This document shows positions 8,296-15,440 of a DNA stretch of 64,000 nt, piece by piece. The notes under the pieces were generated by a model. It was not told where the DNA came from. It made no database searches and was given only the letters and a program-made list of their open reading frames with translations. Source of the stretch: Oscillospiraceae bacterium (GTDB lineage Bacteria > Bacillota > Clostridia > Oscillospirales > Oscillospiraceae); the NCBI GenBank assembly GCA_017409205.1, contig JAFQTF010000035.1:1-64000 (forward strand), written 5' to 3'. Within the stretch, counting starts at the first letter, position 1. The number at the start of each line of letters is the position of its first letter. The translations under genes and the position numbers were made by a program.

Positions 8296-8558
8296 AAAGA
8301 AATGACCCTTGACTGTTCGTTCTTTCGAACTTTTTGAAACAGTCAAGGGTCATTTCTCTTCACTCTTGATATCTAACATCATTGGTTAACCTCTCTTTCT
8401 ATTGACTCGATACCTGTTTTTTATATTCCCATTTCCATTTTTCTCTCTTCTTTTATCCCATCAGCGGGATGCTCTTAAATGCTGGTTCTTTATGACAGGT
8501 ATCTGTTTTTTGCTCCAGTTTGAGCTATGGAAGAGCTTTTTTCTGCTCTTCTTTTGTG
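8290..8558 (-). ncRNA. unit A minus-strand transcript with mini-ORF and terminator
   Basis: A predicted ~265-nt minus transcript runs from the promoter at 8564-8592 to a 20-bp perfect stem (8298-8317 with 8338-8357) followed on the minus strand by TTTTTAT. Inside it, GATACCTGT/ACAGGTATC (8408-8416 with 8495-8503) could close a ~95-nt domain containing an ATCCC/GGGAT hairpin. The last part carries a 10-codon ORF (8350-8382) whose stop codon is inside the terminator stem. Two further copies exist (12706-12951, 13139-13842). I do not recognise a known RNA family. Confidence 0.6.
8350..8382 (-). CDS. conserved mini-ORF, unit A (10 codons)
   Basis: It reads MMLDIKSEEK then TGA, preceded by AGAGGTTAACCA. 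The same frame, length and ribosome-binding site recur in units B and C with conservative changes. Translation is plausible but unproven; it could be a leader peptide or a conserved RNA motif. Confidence 0.35.
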   Translation of the reverse strand: MMLDIKSEEK

Positions 8559-8563
8559 TTTAT

Positions 8564-8730
8564 AAGATATCATAGTTTTTTGGATTTTTCAATATGGATT
8601 GTTGTATAAAAACCACAATTCCTGCTTGGCAAAAATGCAGATTTCGGTGGTTCTGCCTATTTTTTAATTGACACGCCGGGAGGATCTCTGCTATACTGAA
8701 TTTGTTGGGCGGCGAAATTTGCCGCCCTTT
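8564..8730. promoter_or_regulatory. unit A divergent promoters and 5' hairpin before the def-like gene
   Basis: The minus promoter is TTGAAA (8592-8587) -17 bp- TATCTT (8569-8564). The plus promoter is TTGACA (8668-8673) -18 bp- TATACT (8692-8697). The facing -35 boxes are 75 bp apart, as in units B and C. The plus transcript would start near 8704 and immediately form GGGCGGC (8707-8713)/GCCGCCC (8721-8727), followed by TTTTAT, before reaching the deformylase-like gene. Confidence 0.65.
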
Positions 8731-8756
8731 TATCTGCCATGGAAAGGAAAGATATC

Positions 8757-9170
8757 ATGATCCAGCCCATTGTTCATGACCCCATTCTCCTCGCCCGGAA
8801 GTCCATTCCCGCCGGACGGGAAGATCTCCCCGTTGCCCGGGACCTGCTGGACACCCTGACAGCCCACAAGGAAGCATGTGTGGGCATGGCGGCCAACATG
8901 ATCGGCGTGACCAGGCGGATCATTGCCTTTGACTGTGAGGGCAGCTACATGGTCATGCTGAATCCGGAGATCCTCACCGCCTCCGGAGAGTATGACACCG
9001 AGGAAGGCTGTCTTTCCCTGCTGGGCGGCCCCCGGAAAACAAAGCGGTATCAGAAGATCAAGGTCCGCTGGCAGAACGAAGCGCTCCAGACCCGGATCAA
9101 GACCTTCACCGGCTGGACAGCCCAGATCATTCAGCATGAGATCGACCACTGCAATGGAGTTCTGATTTGA
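8757..9170 (+). CDS. peptide deformylase-like protein
   Basis: The 137-aa protein starts at ATG 8757 behind GGAAAGGAAAG. It has two of the three deformylase motifs intact: EGCLS (metal-binding Cys) and QHEIDH (HExxH metal ligands plus catalytic Glu). Motif 1, normally GxGLAAxQ, reads GMAANMIG, so the conserved oxyanion Gln is Met. It is shorter than housekeeping deformylases (~150-170 aa) and belongs to the short clostridial def-like group. N-formyl-methionine removal is the family activity; whether this copy does it is uncertain. It is translationally linked to the following MBL gene. Confidence 0.8.
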   Translation: MIQPIVHDPILLARKSIPAGREDLPVARDLLDTLTAHKEACVGMAANMIGVTRRIIAFDCEGSYMVMLNPEILTASGEYDTEEGCLSLLGGPRKTKRYQKIKVRWQNEALQTRIKTFTGWTAQIIQHEIDHCNGVLI

Positions 9171-9949
9171 TGAAAATTACGGTTTTGACGGAAAACACCG
9201 CTCTGCGGCCTGACCTTTTGGCAGAGCACGGCCTGAGCTTGTATATAGAGACCCAGACCCACCGGATCCTCTTTGACGCCGGGCAGACGGACGCTTTTTC
9301 AAAAAATGCGGAAAAGCTGGGCGTGGATCTGAAAGCAGTGGATTTTTGCGTATTGTCCCACGGCCACTATGACCACGGCGGGGGACTGAAGCGGTTTCTG
9401 GAGATCAACGACCATGCTCCGGTGTACCTGAGCCGTCATGCCTTCGGAGAATATTTCAGCAGCGGCAAATACATCGGTCTGGATCCGAAACTGGAAAACC
9501 ACCCCCGGCTGATCCCGGTGGGAGATGTACTGGAGATCGTCCCCGGCATGACGCTGATTTCCTGCAACGATCTGCTGCGGCCCTTTTCTTTCGGGGTCTT
9601 CGGCCAGAGCGTACGCAAAAATGGCATCCATCAGGACGATGCCTACCTCCATGAGCAATATCTTCTGGTGGAAGAAAATGGTCAAAAATTCTGCTTCAGC
9701 GGCTGTTCCCACAAGGGTGTGCTGAATATCCTGCACTGGTTCCGGCCCGATGTATTCTTCGGCGGCTTCCATTTTATCCGGATGGACCCTGAGGGCCGGG
9801 AGCTGGCAGAAGCGGCCCGGAAGCTGCAGGCCTTTCCCACCCGGTATTTCACCGGCCACTGTACAGGTGCTGAGCAGTACGCTGCGCTGAAAGAAACACT
9901 GGACCATCGGCTGGAGTATCTGCATACGGGAACGGTTATTGAACTGTAA
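9170..9949 (+). CDS. MBL-fold metallo-hydrolase
   Basis: The 259-aa protein starts at ATG 9170, overlapping the previous stop by one base. It shows the metallo-beta-lactamase signature SHGHYDHGGG (about residues 63-72), a later CFSGCSHKG segment and FTGHCTG near the C-terminus. This arrangement matches the 7,8-dihydropterin-6-methyl-4-(beta-D-ribofuranosyl)-aminobenzene-5'-phosphate synthase-like subgroup seen in anaerobes. It is a cytoplasmic, probably dinuclear-metal hydrolase of unknown substrate. The coupling to the deformylase-like gene suggests co-expression. Confidence 0.85.
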   Translation: MKITVLTENTALRPDLLAEHGLSLYIETQTHRILFDAGQTDAFSKNAEKLGVDLKAVDFCVLSHGHYDHGGGLKRFLEINDHAPVYLSRHAFGEYFSSGKYIGLDPKLENHPRLIPVGDVLEIVPGMTLISCNDLLRPFSFGVFGQSVRKNGIHQDDAYLHEQYLLVEENGQKFCFSGCSHKGVLNILHWFRPDVFFGGFHFIRMDPEGRELAEAARKLQAFPTRYFTGHCTGAEQYAALKETLDHRLEYLHTGTVIEL

Positions 9950-9951
9950 AC

Positions 9952-9986
9952 AAAGCCTGCCTCCCAAAGGGGAGACAGGCTTTTTG
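9952..9986. terminator. bidirectional terminator
   Basis: GCCTGCCTCCC (9955-9965) pairs with GGGGAGACAGGC (9969-9980; one bulge or shift), flanked by AAA on the left and TTTTT on the right. It serves both the MBL gene and the convergent 9987 gene. Confidence 0.75.
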
Positions 9987-12029
9987 TTATTGGAAGGGAT
10001 ATTCCGTGAAAGGCTTCATGTCCAGCTTGATCCGTTTGGCTTTCCAAGCATTGAGGGCTGCCATGGCATCTTCCTCCTGCATGGCATAGCCATTCTTTCC
10101 GCTTTCCTGATGGGACCAGTAACCGTCAGGCTGATACATGATCTTTTCGATCATTTCCCCGCCTTCCGGTGTATACCGGTAGAATTCATAGAATTTGCGG
10201 TTGATATCTCCCGGCGCATGCTCATCCGAACTTTCCAGAATACCACCGTCCAGAATATGAGAGATACCGTAGGCCACCTGTTGCACTTCCCCATCCCGGA
10301 TAGTATAGACCGTCAGATAATAATAGGTTTGATTATCTCTGGACTGTTCGCTGTCCTTGGCAATCAGCTCCTGCACACCATTGCCGTCGATATCCATGAG
10401 GGTATATTCATAATTCTGCGCCTTTTCAAAGCGGTCCAATACATTCGCAATATGGTTGGCATAGGGGTCGGAATAATTGGGCGGTGTATAGTCCTTGCCA
10501 TAATATTTCAGCGGCGTCCACTGAAAATCAACGTTGGGATAAGTATCCCGGATAGCCTGTGCCTCCGCCTCCGTAATCTCTGTCTGATTTCCGGCCCCGT
10601 CAACCTTAAACCACTGTCCCGTCACATCCAGATGCTTCACACCAGTCAGGAAGGTTGCTCCCTCCGGTCCCGCCTGATAGAAGTAATACCTGTCATCGGA
10701 AAACATATCTGTCCAGACTTCAAATATATTGTTCCCGCAGGGTCGGAACCCGGCCGGAATAATCCCGGTACCGACCAGATCAAAATACTTGTAGGACTGG
10801 CCATCCTTCATGGATAGGATAGAGTCTCCATTGATCACCAATTCTTCCACGCCATCACCATTAACATCCCACAGGAGATAAGAGCCGCTGACGCGATCCC
10901 CGAGAAGATCTATATAGTAGTCCACATATTCCTGATAGCCTGCATTGTATTGCTCTTCCCGGTACTGCTGCTTTGCCGCCTGTTCTGCTTCGTAAGCTTC
11001 CATGGCCTCCGCCTTCAGACGGTCCACCGTTTCCTGTTCTGCCGGATGGGGCCGGATACTCAGGTCGATCATTTCCGCAATTTCCTCCAGCGCCTCCGGT
11101 GTCATGTTCACCTGCCGGTCATCGATCCATGTATTTCCGGACAGGTCTACGATCATCATGGCATCAGACAGATCTGCATAAATTCTGGCAGAGCCTTCGC
11201 TGAGGGCCAGCAAAACCTGTTTCCCATCCCTGCGGGTATAGTCCCACTGGGTATAGTTGTCAAAATCCATCACGCCGCTGGTTCTTGGGTCAAAATAATC
11301 CTTCACGGAATACCGGACGGAAACACTCTCATTTTCACACTTCCAATATTCTCCATCCATACTCAGCATCAGGTCCAGCCAGAAGCTACCCTCCAGATGG
11401 AAATCGCCGCCCCAATATTCTGCCTCCGCTTTGGGACTATCCACCATCACACCGTCAAAGCCCAAAGCTTCGAACATCACACTCATTTCATAACTCTGAC
11501 AGGTCGTGTAGGCCGACAACAGCTTCAAATCGTATTTTTCAACAATCTCATCCAGCCGATCCATCATTTCCTGGCTGTAACAGCCATAGGTCAGATGGTA
11601 ATTGTCCGGGAACTCCCAGGGATTGCCGGGGCCGCCTGCTTTGGCAGCTCTGTCTGCTGCCAAAGCAATTGTGCCATCCAGATCATAACTGTTTGTAAAT
11701 TCCATCCATTCTGCCAGAGCCTCCATGTGCACGCCCTGAATGGATAATAGCTGGGTGGGCTTCCGGGTCTCCACGGGAACCAAATTTCCTTTTTCATCAT
11801 AGACATCCGGAACATAGATACTATATTCACCCACGTGAAGATTCTGCATCCGCAGGACATACACCATCGCGCAGCCCACCAGAAGCAGCATCAGTGCGAT
11901 GATCGCGGCAATCAGCAGGGGACGCCGGATGCTTTTGGATTTTTCCTTCGGAATGGTATCCTTTTCGGATTCTTCAATAAATTTCCGGTCGATATAGCTC
12001 AGCCCCAGTAGCAGATCCTTTCCGTTCAT
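9987..12029 (-). CDS. large membrane-anchored partner of the ECF sigma factor
   Basis: The 680-aa protein starts at ATG 12029, overlapping the sigma-factor stop by 4 nt (ATGA). It has a ~37-residue cytoplasmic N-terminus, one transmembrane segment (about 38-58) and a ~620-residue outside part. The outside part contains two acidic loops, DVNGDGVEEL and DIDGNGVQEL, that look like FG-GAP/VCBS or EF-hand-type calcium loops, and a Glu/Ala-rich helical stretch in the middle. Position and topology suggest an anti-sigma or co-sensor role, but no classical zinc anti-sigma motif is visible. That role is inference. Confidence 0.7.
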   Translation of the reverse strand: MNGKDLLLGLSYIDRKFIEESEKDTIPKEKSKSIRRPLLIAAIIALMLLLVGCAMVYVLRMQNLHVGEYSIYVPDVYDEKGNLVPVETRKPTQLLSIQGVHMEALAEWMEFTNSYDLDGTIALAADRAAKAGGPGNPWEFPDNYHLTYGCYSQEMMDRLDEIVEKYDLKLLSAYTTCQSYEMSVMFEALGFDGVMVDSPKAEAEYWGGDFHLEGSFWLDLMLSMDGEYWKCENESVSVRYSVKDYFDPRTSGVMDFDNYTQWDYTRRDGKQVLLALSEGSARIYADLSDAMMIVDLSGNTWIDDRQVNMTPEALEEIAEMIDLSIRPHPAEQETVDRLKAEAMEAYEAEQAAKQQYREEQYNAGYQEYVDYYIDLLGDRVSGSYLLWDVNGDGVEELVINGDSILSMKDGQSYKYFDLVGTGIIPAGFRPCGNNIFEVWTDMFSDDRYYFYQAGPEGATFLTGVKHLDVTGQWFKVDGAGNQTEITEAEAQAIRDTYPNVDFQWTPLKYYGKDYTPPNYSDPYANHIANVLDRFEKAQNYEYTLMDIDGNGVQELIAKDSEQSRDNQTYYYLTVYTIRDGEVQQVAYGISHILDGGILESSDEHAPGDINRKFYEFYRYTPEGGEMIEKIMYQPDGYWSHQESGKNGYAMQEEDAMAALNAWKAKRIKLDMKPFTEYPFQ

Positions 12030-12580
12030 ACGCGGATCCCCTCCTTTTCCAGATAGGTGCAGAGCTTTGCACGGGTACGGCTCAGCTGCATTTTCACTTT
12101 GCTTTCCGTCATGCCATACCGGGCGGCAATTTCCGCAATGGTATCCAGGTGCCAGTACCGCCGCAGAAAGATCAGTCTGGATTCCTTGGGCAGCGTTTCC
12201 AGAAAATGATTCAACAGCTGCCCCAGTTCCTTGCCCCGCAGCGTCCGGTCGTGGCTCTCGTCCGGAATACACAGTTCCATCTCACTGGTCAGGGAAACAA
12301 TTTCCGCATTCCGTTTTTCCGCCTGACGCCAGTCCAGTTTATGAAACGACAGGTGGCGGCAGATGGAGGCAAGAAATGGATAAAAATACCTGGGCCGCTG
12401 GGGAGGAATGATCTGCCAGGTTTTGAGGTAAGTATCGCTGACGCTTTCTTCGGCGTCCTCCCGGTTATTCAGGATCCTGCCGGCAAGAACATGGAGCCGA
12501 CGGCCATAGGCTTTGTCCGTCTCGGCAATGGCCTCTTCCTTTCTGGCCCAGAACAGGGCGATGATCCCAGAATCATCCAT
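12026..12580 (-). CDS. ECF-type RNA polymerase sigma factor
   Basis: The 184-aa protein has a sigma-70 region 2 near the N-terminus (the NREDAEESVSDTYLKTWQ segment) and a region 4 helix-turn-helix near the C-terminus (LIFLRRYWHLDTIAEIAARYGMTESKVKMQLSRTR). Length and two-domain layout are those of ECF sigma factors. It is translationally coupled to a membrane partner, the usual arrangement for signal-controlled release of the sigma. A vegetative promoter lies upstream (12651-12678). Target genes are unknown. Confidence 0.9.
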   Translation of the reverse strand: MDDSGIIALFWARKEEAIAETDKAYGRRLHVLAGRILNNREDAEESVSDTYLKTWQIIPPQRPRYFYPFLASICRHLSFHKLDWRQAEKRNAEIVSLTSEMELCIPDESHDRTLRGKELGQLLNHFLETLPKESRLIFLRRYWHLDTIAEIAARYGMTESKVKMQLSRTRAKLCTYLEKEGIRV

Positions 12581-12650
12581 TGTTCGTCACTTCCTTTCTT
12601 TTTTGTTCCTCACCCATAAAGTACGAAGTCCGGTTCGATTCGTCACAGCC

Positions 12651-12678
12651 ATTGTAGCATTTTTCTGAAAAATGCCAA
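12651..12678 (-). promoter_or_regulatory. promoter of the sigma-factor operon
   Basis: On the minus strand, TTGGCA (12678-12673) and TACAAT (12656-12651) with a 16-bp spacer. The -35 box abuts the terminator at 12679-12702. Confidence 0.6.
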
Positions 12679-12702
12679 GAAAAAAACCGCCCCGTGGGCG
12701 GC
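12679..12702 (-). terminator. second terminator behind unit B
   Basis: CCGCCC/GGGCGG with a CGT loop (12688-12702), followed on the minus strand by a run of seven T. It backs up the unit B terminator and shields the sigma promoter from read-through. Confidence 0.7.
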
Positions 12703-12705
12703 ATA

Positions 12706-12951
12706 CAAAAAAGAAATAACCCTTGACCTTCGTGTGTTTCACATCCGGGTCAAGGGTTATTTCTGTGCACTCTTGATATCTAACATCATTGGTTACCTCA
12801 CATTTCTTCAGAATCAGACGAGACTTTCACATGACGAAATTTGAACTCCTCCGGTACATTCATTTTGTTGACACTTCAATTTATATAAACGGAAGATATT
12901 TTGGAAAGCCTTCGTCTTTTTAGAAGCTCCTTTTCAGGAGGTATCTTTGTA
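12706..12951 (-). ncRNA. unit B minus-strand transcript with mini-ORF and terminator
   Basis: A predicted ~245-nt RNA runs from the promoter at 12957-12985 to a 17-bp stem (12712-12728 with 12748-12764) followed by TTCTTTTTT on the minus strand. Compared with units A and C, the stem has a compensating change: TGA/TCA becomes TAA/TTA, so pairing and the mini-ORF stop codon are both kept. The leader holds an AGGTAC/GATACCT hairpin near its 5' end. Confidence 0.6.
12757..12789 (-). CDS. conserved mini-ORF, unit B (10 codons)
   Basis: It reads MMLDIKSAQK then TAA, preceded by TGAGGTAACCA. It has the same length and position as in units A and C; EE is replaced by AQ. Confidence 0.35.
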   Translation of the reverse strand: MMLDIKSAQK

Positions 12952-12956
12952 CCTAT

Positions 12957-13127
12957 AAGATAGCACAGGGGATGCCGTTTTGCAACCCGGAAAAATGTCC
13001 AAAAAAGTTCTGTTTATTTGGTGCAACACTCCAAATTGCATATTTTCAACGAAATAAATGTTGACTATTTTTCTGCGGTGTGGTATGCTGAATATGTTGG
13101 GGCGGCTGTGGCCGTCTCTTTCTTTTT
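12957..13127. promoter_or_regulatory. unit B divergent promoters and hairpin
   Basis: Minus: TTGCAA (12985-12980) -17 bp- TATCTT (12962-12957). Plus: TTGACT (13061-13066) -17 bp- TATGCT (13084-13089). The -35 boxes are again 75 bp apart. A hairpin GGCGGC (13101-13106)/GCCGTC (13111-13116) with a T-rich tail follows. No gene follows this plus promoter; it points straight into unit C. Confidence 0.6.
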
Positions 13128-13138
13128 GCTCCAAAAGG

Positions 13139-13842
13139 CAAAAGAAATGACCCTTGACTGTTTGTTCTTTTTCAGAACTTCTTTCTCAGTCAAGGGTCAT
13201 TTCTCTTCACTCTTATTATCTAACATCATTGGTTAACCTCTCTTTCTGCAGATTGGACATTTGCCTTTTTCATTTCCTTTTTTGATCTTACTTTTCCAGG
13301 ATCTTTAACTTTATGAGGATCCTCGGACGAATGAAATCTTCGGATCGAAAATGTAATACTCTGATTCTTATCTTTCTTTGTGATAAGGTCCCTTCAGAAT
13401 TTTTGATCCTGCTGTTCGTCTTGATCTTATTTGGATATGATTGTTTGGCTTGTCCTTCTGACTTCTGATGTGGAAGTCTTTTTTCTGATCCGTAGATGTT
13501 TCTCCGGATCTTAACGATTTTTCTTCCTTTTGAAAGATCCATCGTTGTTCGACTCTTTTTCAGTTTTCTTTTTGATTTTGAAATTTGTTTTTTCGTTAGT
13601 TATGGTTTCCCATCTTTACGTTTTTTCAAATTTTAAAAATCTTATTTGAATTCTGATTTTTGAGTCTGCAAAGATTTGATTTTCTGTACTTTGATTTTTT
13701 TCCATCGTAAATTCAATTTTTATTTCTCGACCATTTCTGTCACAAATGTATGAAATAAATTTTGATTTTACTTATTACTTTTTTCCTTTTTGGAAAATTG
13801 TAATTGGAATTTTATCTGTACATTGGTATCACCTCTTTGTTG
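13139..13842 (-). ncRNA. unit C minus-strand transcript, long purine-rich leader
   Basis: A predicted ~700-nt minus RNA runs from the promoter at 13848-13876 to an 18-bp stem (13143-13160 with 13187-13204). The leader is about 600 nt, AT-rich and strongly purine-biased on the transcribed strand, with nine GATC tetramers between 13284 and 13539. Near the 5' end a second AGAGGTGATACCAATG (start at 13823) opens only a 3-codon frame. The terminal mini-ORF is at 13197-13229. The stretch from 13250 to 13840 has no credible protein gene. Confidence 0.5.
13197..13229 (-). CDS. conserved mini-ORF, unit C (10 codons)
   Basis: It reads MMLDNKSEEK then TGA, preceded by AGAGGTTAACCA. One residue differs from unit A. 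Confidence 0.35.
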   Translation of the reverse strand: MMLDNKSEEK

Positions 13843-13847
13843 TAGAT

Positions 13848-14016
13848 ATAGTAACACAGGTTTTTTCATTTTTCAACCCGGAATATTGTACAAATTGAAT
13901 AATTTTTCTTTGTAAGAAACGGAAAAGTAGTTATTTTTGTACAAAATATTGTTGACAAGCCTGTGTGCTGTTTGCTATACTAAATATGTTGGGCGGCCAT
14001 CTGACCGGCCCTTTTT
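13848..14016. promoter_or_regulatory. unit C divergent promoters and 5' hairpin before the esterase gene
   Basis: Minus: TTGAAA (13876-13871) -17 bp- TACTAT (13853-13848). Plus: TTGACA (13952-13957) -18 bp- TATACT (13976-13981). The -35 boxes are 75 bp apart. AAATATGTTGGGCGG matches unit A and B plus starts. A GGGCGG/CCGGCCC bulged hairpin (13991-14011) with TTTTTT precedes the esterase ribosome-binding site. Confidence 0.65.
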
Positions 14017-14038
14017 TCATCATGTAAGGAGAGTTGTT

Positions 14039-14809
14039 ATGATCGTAAAGCGCGACTTTATCTATACCCCCAAAGCCGTCTCCCGGTGTCTTCACATCTG
14101 GCTGCCGGAGGACTATGACCGTACAGAGGAGCACTATCCCGTCATGTATTTCTTTGACGGCCATAATCTGTTTCTGAACCAGGATGCCACCTATGGAAAG
14201 TCCTGGGGTCTGAAGGAATTTCTGGAGGGCTGGGAAAAACCCATGATCATCGTGGGCATCGAATGCAGCCACGAAGGGCAGGAGCGTCTCAGCGAATATC
14301 TGCCTTATCCCGGCATCAGCTGGCTCAGCAGCTTCGATCCCCAGGGAGAAGCCACCATGGACTGGATCGTAAATGAGATCAAACCCATGATCGACCGGGA
14401 GTACCGCACCATCCCCTTCCGGGAATGTACCGCCATCGGCGGCTCCAGCATGGGCGGCATTATGGCCCTTTATGCCGGTGTTCACTACAACCGGTGGTTC
14501 TCCAAAGCTGCCTGCGTGTCTTCCTCCATCGGCTGCTGTATGGAGCCGCTCCATGCCGATCTGACTGACAGCTATATCAGTGCAGACACCCGGATCTATC
14601 TCTCCTGGGGTACCCGGGAGGCTGGTGCTGAGCATCACGACCGGGAGGATGTCAGCACCCCCACTTACCACCACAACAAATCCGTAGCCGATGCCCTGAT
14701 CCAGCGGGGCGCCGCCGTATATATGGACTGCCAGATCGGCGGCGGACACTGTGAGGCCGACTGGGAAAAGCTGGTGCCTACCTTCATGGATTTCCTGTGG
14801 ATGCGCTGA
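14039..14809 (+). CDS. alpha/beta-hydrolase, putative esterase family
   Basis: The 256-aa protein starts at ATG 14039 behind AAGGAGAG. It has the esterase-D/FrsA-like layout: LHIWLPEDYD near the start, VMYFFDGHNLF, the nucleophile elbow GGSSMGG (Ser about 140), and a late GGGHCEADW segment with the likely catalytic His. No signal peptide is present, so it is cytoplasmic. The expression signal is the unit C plus promoter with its 5' hairpin. Substrate unknown; carbohydrate-ester or thioester hydrolysis is typical of the family. Confidence 0.85.
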   Translation: MIVKRDFIYTPKAVSRCLHIWLPEDYDRTEEHYPVMYFFDGHNLFLNQDATYGKSWGLKEFLEGWEKPMIIVGIECSHEGQERLSEYLPYPGISWLSSFDPQGEATMDWIVNEIKPMIDREYRTIPFRECTAIGGSSMGGIMALYAGVHYNRWFSKAACVSSSIGCCMEPLHADLTDSYISADTRIYLSWGTREAGAEHHDREDVSTPTYHHNKSVADALIQRGAAVYMDCQIGGGHCEADWEKLVPTFMDFLWMR

Positions 14810-14811
14810 CC

Positions 14812-15354
14812 ATGGAATACCGGGTCCTCCGCAGCCGCCGGAAAACCATTGAGATCACACCCAGGGGAGACGTTTTGGTGCGGTGTCCCCAGCGGCTTTC
14901 CAAACGGGAAATACAGCATTTTGTGGACAGCCGCCGGGACTGGATCCTGACCCATCTGAACAGGCTTCCGCCTCAGGCCGATATTCTGTCTGATGCCGAA
15001 ATGGGGGAACTGGCCCAGCAGGCGAAGCTGGTCATCCCACCAAAAGTCCGGTACTATTCCGGTGTTCTGCGCGTAAACTATGACCGTATCACCATCCGGG
15101 CCCAGCGGACCCGGTGGGGCAGCTGCTCTGCCGCCGGAAATCTGAATTTCAACTGCCTGCTGATGCTGGCGCCGGAGGATGTACTGGACTATGTCATTGT
15201 CCACGAGCTGTGCCACCGAAAGGAAATGAACCATTCCGCCCGGTTCTGGGCAGAGGTGGAATCCATTCTTCCGGACTATCGGCAGCAGCGCCGGTGGCTT
15301 AGGGAGCATGGATCTGCCCTCCTGGCCCGGCTCCCAGATCCTGCACAAAAATAA
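14812..15354 (+). CDS. YgjP/DUF45-type metallopeptidase-like protein
   Basis: The 180-aa protein contains the family pattern RWGSCS followed by VIVHELCHRKEMNHSARFW: the zincin HExxH motif with a downstream His. YgjP-like (M48-related) proteins are cytoplasmic, and their substrates are poorly known. The ATG at 14812 lies 2 nt after the esterase stop; an in-frame GTG at 14797 overlapping the esterase is an alternative start. The pair is probably one operon. Confidence 0.85.
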   Translation: MEYRVLRSRRKTIEITPRGDVLVRCPQRLSKREIQHFVDSRRDWILTHLNRLPPQADILSDAEMGELAQQAKLVIPPKVRYYSGVLRVNYDRITIRAQRTRWGSCSAAGNLNFNCLLMLAPEDVLDYVIVHELCHRKEMNHSARFWAEVESILPDYRQQRRWLREHGSALLARLPDPAQK

Positions 15355-15366
15355 TTCATTTTTCTA

Positions 15367-15395
15367 TTGACCCCATCCCCAAAAGAGTGTATAAC
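15367..15395 (+). promoter_or_regulatory. promoter of the MFS gene
   Basis: TTGACC (15367-15372) and TATAAC (15390-15395), 17-bp spacer. Confidence 0.6.
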
Positions 15396-15440
15396 TGGTT
15401 GTCAGAATCCCCCAATTTTCTGATGATTCTGGTGAATTGT

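Noticed and set aside
12620..12660. tRNA-like T-arm string GGTTCGATTCG
   Set aside because: No acceptor, D or anticodon stems can be drawn around it; it is part of the sigma-operon leader.
8294..13246. Repeated segments in 8.3-13.2 kb as a CRISPR array
   Set aside because: Only three copies, kilobases apart, with promoters and terminators and no regular short spacers; no cas genes in the window.
13288..13542. 84-codon minus-strand ORF (MDLSKGRKIV...) inside the AT-rich leader of unit C
   Set aside because: No ribosome-binding site, low-complexity Lys/Arg/Ile composition that simply mirrors the A-rich strand, and no family resemblance. Treated as chance.
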